Shown: one piece after another, positions 16,929-24,889 of the stretch
Layout of the letters: each line of letters begins with the position of its first letter
Position numbering within the stretch: position 1 is the stretch's first letter
Assembly (NCBI RefSeq): GCF_947493125.1
Contig: NZ_CANLQB010000003.1
Span: 62,001-126,000, forward strand
Origin: an uncultured Roseobacter sp.
Lineage (GTDB): Bacteria > Pseudomonadota > Alphaproteobacteria > Rhodobacterales > Rhodobacteraceae
Length of the DNA stretch: 64,000 nucleotides
Reading direction: 5' to 3'
Notes under the pieces: model-generated
What the model was told of the DNA's origin: nothing
Database searches by the model: none
Seen by the model: only the letters and a program-made list of their open reading frames with translations
Translations under genes and position numbers: made by a program

Positions 16929-18332
16929 TCACATCAACTCCCGGACGTCTGTGAGTTTGCCGGTGATCGCAGCCGCCGCCGCCATGGCGGGCGACATCAG
17001 ATGCGTGCGGCCCCCACGGCCCTGACGGCCCTCGAAGTTGCGGTTCGAGGTCGCGGCACAGCGCTCGCCCGGCTGCAGCTGGTCGGGGTTCATCGCCAGA
17101 CACATGGAACAGCCCGCAAGGCGCCATTCGAAGCCCGCCTCTTTGAAGATGTCGGCCAGACCCTCTTCTTCGGCCTGTGCGCGCACGAGGCCCGAACCGG
17201 GGACCACCATGGCGCGCTTCACGCCGATCTTTTTGCCCTTCAGGATCGCCGCCGCGGCGCGCAGATCCTCGATGCGGCCATTGGTGCAGGAGCCGATGAA
17301 GACGGTGTCGATCTCGACCTCCGAGAGCGGCGTGCCGGGCGTCAGCCCCATGTAGTCGAGCGAGCGCTGGGCGGCCCCCACCTTGCCGCCTTCGAAATCA
17401 TCGGCGTCGGGGACGGCAGCGGTGATCGGCAGCACGTCTTCGGGCGAGGTGCCCCAGGTGACGACCGGGGCGATATCCTCGCCCTTCAGCGTGATCACCT
17501 TGTCCCAATGGGCGTCGTCGTCGGAGTAGAGTGTCTTCCACCACGCCATCGCGGCTTCCCACTGCGCGCCCTTGGGCGCGTGCGGGCGGCCCTTGCAGTA
17601 CGCAAAGGTTTTCTCATCGGGCGCGATGAGACCGGCGCGGGCGCCGCCTTCGATGGCCATGTTGCAGACGGTCATGCGGCCTTCCACGGACAGATCGCGG
17701 ATCGCCTTGCCACAGTATTCGATCACATAGCCGGTGCCGCCCGCGGTGCCGGTGGCGCCGATGACCGAGAGCGTGATGTCCTTGGCGGTCACACCGGGGC
17801 GCAGCTTGCCGGTGATCTCGACCTTCATGTTCTTCGATTTCTTCTGGATCAGCGTTTGCGTGGCCAGCACGTGCTCGACCTCGGAGGTGCCGATGCCATG
17901 GGCCAGCGCACCGAAGGCGCCGTGGGTGGCCGTATGGCTGTCACCGCAGACCACGGTCATGCCCGGCAGGGTCCAGCCCTGCTCGGGGCCGACGATATGC
18001 ACGATGCCCTGACGGATGTCGGAGACGGGATAGTAATGAATGCCAAAGTCCTTGGCATTCTTGTCGAGGGCGGCGACCTGAATAGCTGAATCCTCGGTCA
18101 TGTTCGACGGATCTTCGCGGCCTGCGGTGGTGGGCACGTTGTGATCCGGCACTGCGATGGTCTTCTCGGGCGCGCGCACCTTGCGGCCCGCCATGCGCAG
18201 GCCTTCGAAGGCCTGCGGCGAGGTCACCTCATGCACGAGGTGGCGGTCGATGTAGAGCAGGCAGGTGCCATCGTCGGCTTCATGCGCGACATGGGCATCC
18301 CAGATTTTATCATAGAGTGTTTTGGGGGACAT
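16929..18332 (-). CDS. leuC: 3-isopropylmalate dehydratase large subunit
   Basis: A 467-residue aconitase-family enzyme subunit. The 4Fe-4S cysteines are in FIGSCTNGR and the [12 protein letters not shown] motif; [15 protein letters not shown] and [22 protein letters not shown] are further signatures. It catalyses the dehydration/hydration step of leucine synthesis together with LeuD. Length is typical. The start ATG follows GGGAGAGG. The upstream gap to the next gene contains no obvious attenuator peptide rich in leucine codons. Confidence 0.97.
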   Translation of the reverse strand: MSPKTLYDKIWDAHVAHEADDGTCLLYIDRHLVHEVTSPQAFEGLRMAGRKVRAPEKTIAVPDHNVPTTAGREDPSNMTEDSAIQVAALDKNAKDFGIHYYPVSDIRQGIVHIVGPEQGWTLPGMTVVCGDSHTATHGAFGALAHGIGTSEVEHVLATQTLIQKKSKNMKVEITGKLRPGVTAKDITLSVIGATGTAGGTGYVIEYCGKAIRDLSVEGRMTVCNMAIEGGARAGLIAPDEKTFAYCKGRPHAPKGAQWEAAMAWWKTLYSDDDAHWDKVITLKGEDIAPVVTWGTSPEDVLPITAAVPDADDFEGGKVGAAQRSLDYMGLTPGTPLSEVEIDTVFIGSCTNGRIEDLRAAAAILKGKKIGVKRAMVVPGSGLVRAQAEEEGLADIFKEAGFEWRLAGCSMCLAMNPDQLQPGERCAATSNRNFEGRQGRGGRTHLMSPAMAAAAAITGKLTDVRELM

Positions 18333-18565
18333 GGGTCCTCTCCCGTCATGTGAATGAATTGGATATGGTCTGAGGTCGCGCGCTTATAGTCGCGCCAGCA
18401 CGGTATGGGTCGCGCCAAAGAAGCGTTCGCGCAGCCGCGCGCGGTCATCCATATCGACAATGCGTATCATGGCTCTCCAGATACCGCGCAGAAGGGCGCG
18501 CCGCAAGGGTTCGCGGCTTGTGGCGGCCCCGCGACTGTGCCAGTTTTCCCCAAAAGGGAGCCTGC
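18333..18565. other. Divergent gap leuC / mscS-like gene
   Basis: About 230 bases that must hold the leuC promoter (minus) and that of the channel gene (plus). No clear sigma-70 hexamers, leader peptide or T-box-like structure was found by eye. Confidence 0.4.
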
Positions 18566-19912
18566 ATGGAGACTGAAGAAGAACCTTTTGCCGCCGCCTT
18601 GATGTCGGTCGACGAGATTTGGTTCCTGTTCGTCAGCTTCCTGCAGAGCATCATCACGCCCGGCTGGCGGCAGAATCAGGTGCTGATCGTGCTGGGTCTG
18701 GCGGTGCTGTGCTATTTCCTGCACATCCTGTCTGGCCGGGTGATTGAGAACCAGGTGCGGGCGCGCGAGGGCTGGTCGAAGTGGCAGCTGCGCATGATCG
18801 TGCAGATCAAGCGCCGCATGGGGCTGATCTGGTTCGCGGTGCTGGCGGGCGGGCTGTATCTGGTCATGCAGCAGGTCACCTGGCCGTCGCGCTCCTATTT
18901 CATCGGGCTTGCGGCCACGCTGGCGATAGTCTGGACCAGCATCGCCTATGCCGCGCGGCTGGTGCGCAACCGCTTCCTGCGACGGCTGGTGACCTGGGGC
19001 TTGTGGATCTATGCCACGCTCTATCTGGTCGGGGTCTCGGATGAGGTTTCGGCCTTTCTGGACGAGATTGCGCTCGATGTGGGGGATTTCCACCTCTCGG
19101 TGCTGACGCTGATTTCGGCGGCTGTTGTGATCGGCGTGCTGTTTACCGTGGCGCGGCTGGTCAGTTCCACCACTGCGAGCAGCATCCGGCGCAACGAGGA
19201 TATCAGCCCGTCGATGCAGGTGCTCGCCGTCAAGGGGGTGCAGATCTTCCTCTATGGCTTTGCCTTCTTCATGGGGGTGAAGGCCGTGGGCATCGACCTC
19301 ACCGGGCTCGCGGTGCTGTCGGGCGCGATTGGTGTGGGCCTTGGTTTTGGTCTGCAGAAGGTGGTGTCGAACCTTGTCTCGGGTGTGATCATCCTGCTCG
19401 ACAAGTCGATCAAGCCCGGCGATGTGATCTCGCTCGGCGAGACCTTCGGGTGGATCAATGCGCTGGGCGCCCGCTATGTCAGCGTGGTGACGCGGGATGG
19501 GCGCGAGTATCTGATCCCGAACGAGGACCTGATCACCGGGCAGGTGGTGAACTGGTCGCATTCCAATGAATTCGTGCGGCTGGACATCTATTTCGGCACC
19601 TCCTACGGCTGCGACCCGCATCAGGTGCGCAAGCTGGCCATCGCGGCGGCGGCGGACGTGGACCGGGTGCTGGCGCATCCCAAGCTGCCCGTCTGCCACA
19701 TCGTAGGCTTCGGCGACAGTTCGGTGGACTACATCCTGCGGTTCTGGATCCGTGACCCCACGGGCGGGCTGACCAATATCCGGGGCAATGTCTATCTGGC
19801 GCTCTGGGATGCGTTCAAGGAACATGACATTTCCATTCCCTTCCCGCAGCGCGAGGTGCGTCTGCTCGACGATGAGGCACCTGCGGCGTCCGGTGAGGCA
19901 AGTTCACCTTAA
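18566..19912 (+). CDS. MscS family mechanosensitive channel (large, five-helix type)
   Basis: About 448 residues from ATG 18566 (AGGGAG five bases upstream; a longer frame from 18518 lacks support). Four to five hydrophobic helices precede the pore helix LAVLSGAIGVGLGFGLQKVVSNLVSGVIILL, rich in the Gly/Ala alternation of MscS TM3. The beta domain and C-terminal vestibule follow (KPGDVISLGETFGWINALGARYVSVVTRDGREYLIPNEDLIT). It should open on hypo-osmotic shock to release solutes across the inner membrane. A second, shorter MscS gene is at 52031. Confidence 0.93.
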   Translation: METEEEPFAAALMSVDEIWFLFVSFLQSIITPGWRQNQVLIVLGLAVLCYFLHILSGRVIENQVRAREGWSKWQLRMIVQIKRRMGLIWFAVLAGGLYLVMQQVTWPSRSYFIGLAATLAIVWTSIAYAARLVRNRFLRRLVTWGLWIYATLYLVGVSDEVSAFLDEIALDVGDFHLSVLTLISAAVVIGVLFTVARLVSSTTASSIRRNEDISPSMQVLAVKGVQIFLYGFAFFMGVKAVGIDLTGLAVLSGAIGVGLGFGLQKVVSNLVSGVIILLDKSIKPGDVISLGETFGWINALGARYVSVVTRDGREYLIPNEDLITGQVVNWSHSNEFVRLDIYFGTSYGCDPHQVRKLAIAAAADVDRVLAHPKLPVCHIVGFGDSSVDYILRFWIRDPTGGLTNIRGNVYLALWDAFKEHDISIPFPQREVRLLDDEAPAASGEASSP

Positions 19913-20002
19913 CGGCACCCTGTCATTGAAATATCGCAGTCCAGTTGTTACCCTGTGACTACCCCAGCGCCGGGGGTCCGGCGGCGCGATATAAGGAGGA
20001 CA

Positions 20003-20065
20003 ATGTCCTGTCTATCCATGCTGATGCAGCGGGTGCTGCTCAAAACGGGTCAGCGGTCATGGTGA
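20003..20065 (+). CDS. Possible 20-residue upstream ORF translationally coupled to rsfS
   Basis: The strongest ribosome site here, AAGGAGGA at 19993-20000, precedes an ATG that is out of frame with rsfS. It would encode a 20-residue peptide (MSCLSMLMQRVLLKTGQRSW). Its TGA stop (20063-20065) lies just past the rsfS ATG at 20059, giving ATGGTGA, a classic coupling arrangement. rsfS itself has no good Shine-Dalgarno. The alternative is that rsfS starts further upstream at an unusual codon. Confidence 0.4.
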   Translation: MSCLSMLMQRVLLKTGQRSW

Positions 20066-20427
20066 CGGCGACCGACACGGCCACAAGCGATACGCTCCTG
20101 GCGACCATCCTTTCATCCCTCGAAGGCGACAAGGCTGAAGACATCGTGCAGATCGACCTGCGCGGCAAGACCGAGATCGGCGACTATATGGTGATCTGCT
20201 CCGGGCGCTCGACCCGGCAGGTCTCTGCGATTTCGGAAAAGCTCGCACAGACGGTCAAGGACGAGTTTGGCCGCACGGCGAAGGTCGAGGGCAAGGAGAC
20301 GGGCGACTGGGTGCTGATCGACACAGGCGATGTGATCGTGCATGTCTTCCGCCCGGAAGTGCGCGAGTTCTACCAGCTTGAGAAGATGTGGCAGCCGATG
20401 GACGGCTCGGAGAGCGCGGCCAACTGA
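20059..20427 (+). CDS. rsfS: Ribosome silencing factor RsfS
   Basis: About 122 residues from ATG 20059. RsfS (formerly YbeB/Iojap) binds uL14 on the 50S subunit and blocks subunit joining when nutrients are scarce. Diagnostic sequence: DIVQIDLRGKTEIGDYMVICSGRSTRQVSAI, then KVEGKETGDWVLIDTGDVIVHVF and REFYQLEKMW at the C-terminus. A frame open to 19945 would add residues with no homologous look. Directly followed by rlmH, the usual neighbour. Translation probably depends on the small upstream ORF at 20003. Confidence 0.95.
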   Translation: MVTATDTATSDTLLATILSSLEGDKAEDIVQIDLRGKTEIGDYMVICSGRSTRQVSAISEKLAQTVKDEFGRTAKVEGKETGDWVLIDTGDVIVHVFRPEVREFYQLEKMWQPMDGSESAAN

Positions 20428-20451
20428 TCCTGCCGGATCGGAGGCGCTCTC

Positions 20452-20922
20452 ATGCGTGTGCATATTGTTGCGGTGGGGCGCTTGCGCTCGGGACCGCAGA
20501 AGGACTTGATCGACGATTACCTGACGCGGTTTGACCGCACGGGCCGGGGCCTCGGGCTTGGGCCTGCCCGCGTTGTTGAGGTGGATGACCGCAAGGGCGC
20601 TGGCATGGCCGGGGAGGCGGAACTGATCCGCCGGGCGCTGCCGGCGGGCGCGGTGGTCGTGGCGCTGGACGAGCGCGGGCGGGTCGAGAGTTCGCCGGAC
20701 TTCGCCCAGCGGATCGCGGGCTGGCGCGATGCGGGGCGCGGCGACCTGGCGCTGGTGATCGGCGGCGCGGACGGGATTGATCCGGGGCTGCGGGCGGAGG
20801 CGGATTTTGCGCTGTCGTTCGGCAAGATGGTCTGGCCGCACATGCTGGTGCGGGTGATGCTGGCCGAGCAGCTCTATCGCGCAGCGTCGATCCTCGCGGG
20901 CACGCCCTATCACCGACACTGA
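20452..20922 (+). CDS. rlmH: 23S rRNA (pseudouridine1915-N3)-methyltransferase RlmH
   Basis: A 156-residue SPOUT methyltransferase that methylates pseudouridine 1915 in helix 69 of 23S rRNA in assembled ribosomes, using S-adenosylmethionine. The C-terminal SAM-binding trefoil knot shows LVIGGADGIDPGLR, LSFGKMVWPHMLVRVMLAEQLYRA and the terminal GTPYHRH, all hallmarks. MRVHIVAVGRLRSGPQKDL is a typical N-terminus. It lies 24 bases after rsfS and is almost surely in one operon with it. Confidence 0.97.
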   Translation: MRVHIVAVGRLRSGPQKDLIDDYLTRFDRTGRGLGLGPARVVEVDDRKGAGMAGEAELIRRALPAGAVVVALDERGRVESSPDFAQRIAGWRDAGRGDLALVIGGADGIDPGLRAEADFALSFGKMVWPHMLVRVMLAEQLYRAASILAGTPYHRH

Positions 20923-21039
20923 TGCGTGCGGCACCCTTCCACACGCCGCCCTGCTGAACCCGAAGACAACATGAGCGCCAAGTGCAGACTGCCGCAGCAT
21001 GCCTGAGCAGCGTTGTTGATGACGTTTTGCCGTGCGCAA

Positions 21040-21633
21040 TCACGGAGGCTGGTTGAGAGACGCATAGATCTTTTGGACGTGATCTAGCGCCCTGTCGGCG
21101 CGGGCCACGACAAAGTCCCTGTCAGGAGCCGCCTGTGCCCCTGTCGCTCGCCTGATCTGCAGATCTCCGATCAAAAGGGAGATATAGCAATCGGTAAGCT
21201 CGCCCATGTCGTGCTCGGTTCCGAAGGCTTCCTCAAGCAGCTGGGCGATGATCGGAAGCACGCGGCCGCGGCCCTCCTCCGCCAGAATCTTACCGAGCTT
21301 GCCAGAGATGTCGCCAGCGGCAGCTCTATTCAGTGCAACTGCTTTGTCTGATGTGACCATAGTCAAAAGCGCCCGTCCGACCTCGCGCAACGCGGTACGG
21401 CCTGTGCGACCGGTCGCTCTTGCCGTCTGGAGTTCATCAACCACAACGGATGTGTTTTGTCTGATCATGGCTGCAAAGAGACCTGTCTTGTCGCCATACC
21501 AATTGTAGAGTGTTTCGTTCGACGCTTTGGCCGCTTTCGCAATGGCCAGCATAGAAGCGCCCTTAAACCCTTTTTCTGCCAGTATTTTATAGGCCGCCGC
21601 CTCAATTCTTGCTGCGCGTTCGCTCGTGTCCAA
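21040..21633 (-). CDS. TetR family transcriptional regulator
   Basis: A 197-residue regulator with a TetR-type helix-turn-helix (AAYKILAEKGFKGASMLAIAKAAKASNETLYNWYGDKTGLFAAM, about residues 12-55) and a helical ligand-binding domain. The start codon is TTG at 21633, supported by GGAG eight bases upstream and by the domain beginning at once; no in-frame ATG gives a complete domain. It is divergent from a small membrane protein gene at 21726, and dyads in the gap are candidate operators. The ligand is unknown. Confidence 0.9.
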   Translation of the reverse strand: MDTSERAARIEAAAYKILAEKGFKGASMLAIAKAAKASNETLYNWYGDKTGLFAAMIRQNTSVVVDELQTARATGRTGRTALREVGRALLTMVTSDKAVALNRAAAGDISGKLGKILAEEGRGRVLPIIAQLLEEAFGTEHDMGELTDCYISLLIGDLQIRRATGAQAAPDRDFVVARADRALDHVQKIYASLNQPP

Positions 21634-21663
21634 AGCTGCACTCCAGATGTCACTTGACGGATA

Positions 21664-21706
21664 CCGTACAAAAGTTTACGGGTTATGCAAGCGTACACTA
21701 ATGTAC
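21664..21706. promoter_or_regulatory. Two dyads between TetR gene and membrane protein gene
   Basis: GTACA-CTAA-TGTAC at 21693-21706 is a perfect inverted repeat, and CCGTA-N8-TACGG at 21664-21681 is a second one. Both lie in the 92-base divergent gap and are plausible TetR operators or overlap its promoter. Confidence 0.45.
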
Positions 21707-21725
21707 ACTAGAATTTGAGGGCTCC

Positions 21726-22085
21726 ATGCATACCGAAATCCGTTCCGCCGCACTTGGCACATTGATCATCCTGCAACTGACAATGCTTGCGGCTTTGTTG
21801 TTCAAGCTGCCACCTCACCCGCCGGACGTCATTCCAATCGGAGGTATGGGGCCGGTGATTGGCATGTCCCTCAGTGCAGCATGCGCAGCGCTTGTCTTTC
21901 GAGGGGAAGGGCGCAGCGGCAAAGCTCTCATCCTTTGTGCCTGCCTGTTGGCAGCGATATCCTACGGCCCGCAAAAGTTCTTCGATCCGGCAATTGGCCT
22001 CGTGTGGCCCGCGGTCGTCACCGCTCAATTGGCGATCATCGCGCTGGTTGTTCCGATTGGGCGTGCAATGTTTGCGCGAAACTGA
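21726..22085 (+). CDS. Small four-helix membrane protein, function unknown
   Basis: A 119-residue hydrophobic protein with about four predicted transmembrane helices (roughly 10-28, 38-56, 65-83 and 92-112) joined by short loops, the last preceding a basic C-terminus (GRAMFARN). No family could be named. It is divergent from a TetR gene that probably controls it, an arrangement common for small transporters and membrane stress proteins. The start follows a GGG/GAGG stretch. Confidence 0.7.
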   Translation: MHTEIRSAALGTLIILQLTMLAALLFKLPPHPPDVIPIGGMGPVIGMSLSAACAALVFRGEGRSGKALILCACLLAAISYGPQKFFDPAIGLVWPAVVTAQLAIIALVVPIGRAMFARN

Positions 22086-22211
22086 TCGTGGAGGACCGGA
22101 CCCCTGATCCTGCGCTTTGTGAGAAGGAGCAGGCATCTTCCGGGTTGAATTCAGGCGACTGCCTTGTTCCGCGCGGCTGTCAGCTGGTCGGTGTTGTGGC
22201 GACGACGCCTG

Positions 22212-22565
22212 TCAGCGGGGCAGGGTTATGATGGTGGTGCCGGGGTTCCAGCCCCCGGGCAGGTCGCGCGCCTGAACCTGCACCTGGGTGGTGCCTTCGG
22301 GGATGCGCACACCGGAGAGGGAGCGCGTGAAGGGCTGCTCTTCCACATGCGGGTGCGCCAGTTCGCGGATGGCCAGTTGATTGCCGTCCATGTCGAGAAT
22401 GCGCCAGGCGTCCGCGTAGTGATCCCAGCCGGTGTCCGGGTGCGAGATGGTCACATCGAAACGCCAGGTGTCGCCGCTCTTGCGGGCCTTGACGTTGTCG
22501 ATTTGGGGAGGTTCGGCCAGTGCCGGTGTTGCCGCCAGAAGCAGTGCCAGAAGTGTGTATCTCAT
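22212..22565 (-). CDS. Exported conserved hypothetical protein
   Basis: A 117-residue protein with a clear signal peptide (MRYTLLALLLAATPALA, cleavage after ALA). The mature part is a compact beta-rich domain (SGDTWRFDVTISHPDTGWDHYADAWRILDMDGN) that resembles small periplasmic proteins seen in Rhodobacterales. Trp and His residues in the TGWDHYAD segment suggest a ligand or metal site, but this is speculation. It lies 41 bases upstream-side of a DUF599 gene on the same strand. Confidence 0.7.
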   Translation of the reverse strand: MRYTLLALLLAATPALAEPPQIDNVKARKSGDTWRFDVTISHPDTGWDHYADAWRILDMDGNQLAIRELAHPHVEEQPFTRSLSGVRIPEGTTQVQVQARDLPGGWNPGTTIITLPR

Positions 22566-22606
22566 CGTATCACCAAAACCAATAGGCCCACCGTACTCGC
22601 TCTAAT

Positions 22607-23299
22607 TTAGGGGTTTAGCAGAATTTTGCGAGAGGCGGAGGCAAATTCGCGGCGCCAGATGACGATCAGGGTGATGCTGGCGGCCAGCATGAGGGGAATG
22701 GGCCCGGCGAGCCAGGCGGCTGAGGCGAGCGCGAAATACATCGAGCGCAGGCCGCGGGTGAAGCTGCGCGCGCCTGTGATGTTGATCTGGGCGGCCTGTT
22801 CGGCGCGTTTGAAGGCCTCGGGGTCCTCGGGATCGTTCGGCACCGCGCCCATGAGCACGGCACAGTAGCCAAAGAGCCGGTTGGCCCAGACGAATTTCAG
22901 GAAGGCGTTGGTCAGGAACAGGGTCAGCACCATCAGCTTGATTTCCCAGACAATGGTCGGGTGATCCATCAGCGTGATCTCGGACGCCACATTGGCCAGG
23001 CGTTCCGCGTTGCCGAGCACGGCCAGCGTGCCGCCGATGGCGATGACCGAGGTGGAGGCGAAAAACGCGGCACCCTGGCGCAGGGTGTTGAGCACCTGTG
23101 CGTCGAAGATGCGCGGCTCGCGCGTCACCATCTGGCGCATCCATTCCTGCCGGTAGCCTGCCATGATGCGCGTGGTGGAGAGGTGCTTGGCAGACGGGTG
23201 CTCCACCCGCCAGCCGATGCCCGCCCAGAAGAGAAAAAGGGCGGTCAGGGCGATGAAATCGAGCGGCTGGAAGAGCGCGAGGCGGTCCATGAGTGTCAT
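22607..23299 (-). CDS. DUF599 family membrane protein
   Basis: A 230-residue membrane protein with three to four hydrophobic helices. It matches DUF599: MTREPRIFDAQVLNTLRQGAAFFASTSVIAIGG after a first helix (LDFIALTALFLFWAGIGW), then WEIKLMVLTLFLTNAFLKFVWANRLFGYCAVLMGAVPND. Function is unknown. It is divergent from glcD, with which it shares a short 79-base gap that contains the glc operator candidate. Upstream-most gene of a two-gene minus-strand group with the exported protein at 22212. Confidence 0.85.
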   Translation of the reverse strand: MTLMDRLALFQPLDFIALTALFLFWAGIGWRVEHPSAKHLSTTRIMAGYRQEWMRQMVTREPRIFDAQVLNTLRQGAAFFASTSVIAIGGTLAVLGNAERLANVASEITLMDHPTIVWEIKLMVLTLFLTNAFLKFVWANRLFGYCAVLMGAVPNDPEDPEAFKRAEQAAQINITGARSFTRGLRSMYFALASAAWLAGPIPLMLAASITLIVIWRREFASASRKILLNP

Positions 23300-23343
23300 G
23301 GGGCACGCATCGCAGGTTGGATAAATCTTGCCAATGGGTGAAA

Positions 23344-23364
23344 TTGGTCATATTATTTTACCAA
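23344..23364. promoter_or_regulatory. Dyad in the glcD 5' region
   Basis: TTGGT-N11-ACCAA with an AT-rich centre ends one base before the glcD Shine-Dalgarno. FadR-type GntR regulators (including GlcC and LldR) use TGGT...ACCA sites, usually with shorter spacing, so this is a candidate operator only. Confidence 0.4.
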
Positions 23365-23378
23365 ACGGAGGTGCGCCC

Positions 23379-24827
23379 ATGGAAATGCCGATTCCCGACC
23401 CGAGTGTTCTGGCCCGCAAGGACCGCGTGGTGGCGCGGTTGCAACAGGTTTTGCCGGCGGATGCTGTGATCCACGAGGACGCCGAGACCCGGGCGTATGA
23501 GTGCGATGCGCTGACAGCCTATAAATGCCCGCCGATGGTGGCGGTGCTGCCGTCGAGCACACAGGAGGTCTCGGACGTGCTGCGCATTTGCCACGAGGAG
23601 GGCGTGCCGGTGGTGCCGCGCGGGTCTGGCACTTCGCTGGCCGGCGGCGCGCTGCCCACCGCGGATTGCGTGATCCTTGGTGTGGCGCGGATGAATGACG
23701 TGCTGGAGACCAGCTATGCGGACCGCTTCGTGCGGGTGCAGACCGGGCGCACCAATCTGAGTGTCACAGGCGCTGTGGAAGAGGATGGGTTTTTCTACGC
23801 GCCCGATCCGTCGAGCCAGCTGGCCTGTGCAATTGCAGGCAATATCGCGATGAATTCGGGCGGCGCACATTGTCTGAAGTATGGGGTGACGACCAACAAT
23901 CTTCTGGGCGTGACCATGGTGATGATGGACGGCGAGGTCGTTGAGCTGGGCGGTACGCATATGGATGCGGGCGGGCTTGACCTGCTGGGGCTGATCTGCG
24001 GCTCGGAAGGACAGTTGGGCGTCGTGACCGAGGCGACGCTGCGCATTCTGCCGAAGCCCGAGGGCGCACGGCCGGTGCTGATGGGCTTTGACAGCGCCGA
24101 GGTCGCGGGCGCTTGTGTGGCGGATATCATCAAGGCGGGTGTGCTGCCCGTCGCCATCGAGTTCATGGACAAGATGCTGATCGAGGTTTGTGAGGATTTC
24201 GCCAAGGCGGATTATCCGATGTGTGAGGCGCTGCTGATTGTTGAGGTCGAAGGCTCGGAGGAGGAGATCGACCACCAGTTGGCGTTGATCACCGAGATTG
24301 CGCAGCGGCATGACCCGGTGGCCTTGCGCGAGAGTGCGTCGGCGGAGGAGAGTGCGCGCATCTGGGCCGGGCGCAAGGCGGCCTTTTCGGCCATCGGGCG
24401 GATCAGCGATTACATGTGTCTCGATGGGACGATCCCGGTGAGCTCGCTGCCGTATGTGCTGCGGCGGATTGGCGAGATGTCGGAGCACTACGGGCTGCCG
24501 GTGGGGAACGTGTTCCACGCCGGCGACGGCAATATGCACCCGCTGATTTGTTATGACGCGAACAAACCGGGCGATCTGGAGATTTGCGAGGAATTTGGGG
24601 CCGAAGTGTTGAAGCTCTGCGTCGAGGCGGGCGGGTGCCTGACCGGCGAGCATGGCGTCGGCATCGAGAAACGGGATCTGATGAGCCATCAGTATGCCCC
24701 CGCCGATCTGGAGGCGCAGATGGCGGTGAAAGATGTGTTCGATCCGGCGTGGCTGTTGAACCCGGCGAAGGTGTTTCCGCTCGATGTCTCGGAGGCCCGG
24801 CGGGCCGAGCGAATGGCGGCGGAGTAA
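23379..24827 (+). CDS. glcD: Glycolate oxidase subunit GlcD (FAD-linked)
   Basis: About 482 residues from ATG 23379, with ACGGAGG seven bases upstream (the frame is open to 23328 without a better site). GlcD is the FAD-binding catalytic subunit that oxidises glycolate to glyoxylate. It has the PCMH-type FAD domain (VPVVPRGSGTSLAGGALP, then NIAMNSGGAHCLKYGVTTNNLLG) and the C-terminal FAD-oxidase domain with GNVFHAGDGNMHP and GCLTGEHGVGIEKR. It leads the operon glcD-glcE-glcF. Electrons probably pass via GlcF to the respiratory chain. Confidence 0.95.
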   Translation: MEMPIPDPSVLARKDRVVARLQQVLPADAVIHEDAETRAYECDALTAYKCPPMVAVLPSSTQEVSDVLRICHEEGVPVVPRGSGTSLAGGALPTADCVILGVARMNDVLETSYADRFVRVQTGRTNLSVTGAVEEDGFFYAPDPSSQLACAIAGNIAMNSGGAHCLKYGVTTNNLLGVTMVMMDGEVVELGGTHMDAGGLDLLGLICGSEGQLGVVTEATLRILPKPEGARPVLMGFDSAEVAGACVADIIKAGVLPVAIEFMDKMLIEVCEDFAKADYPMCEALLIVEVEGSEEEIDHQLALITEIAQRHDPVALRESASAEESARIWAGRKAAFSAIGRISDYMCLDGTIPVSSLPYVLRRIGEMSEHYGLPVGNVFHAGDGNMHPLICYDANKPGDLEICEEFGAEVLKLCVEAGGCLTGEHGVGIEKRDLMSHQYAPADLEAQMAVKDVFDPAWLLNPAKVFPLDVSEARRAERMAAE

Positions 24828-24860
24828 GGGGGCGCTGCCCCCGTCTCCCGGATGGGAGAC
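24828..24860 (+). other. Two adjacent hairpins between glcD and glcE
   Basis: GGGGGC-GCT-GCCCCC (24828-24842) directly abuts GTCTCCC-GGAT-GGGAGAC (24843-24860), starting at the glcD stop. Within an operon such hairpins often protect the upstream mRNA end or reduce read-through; a role here is inferred. Confidence 0.6.
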
Positions 24861-24889
24861 TCCCCCGGAGTATTTCTGAAAGGATGAAG

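Noticed and set aside
16692-18089. 465-codon plus-strand open frame
   Set aside because: Lies antisense to leuC, whose identity is certain; the peptide is His/Arg/Gly-rich without domain features, typical of GC-rich shadow frames.
18467-19825. 452-codon minus-strand open frame
   Set aside because: Antisense to the MscS gene and rich in His, Arg, Gln and Pro; no start context.
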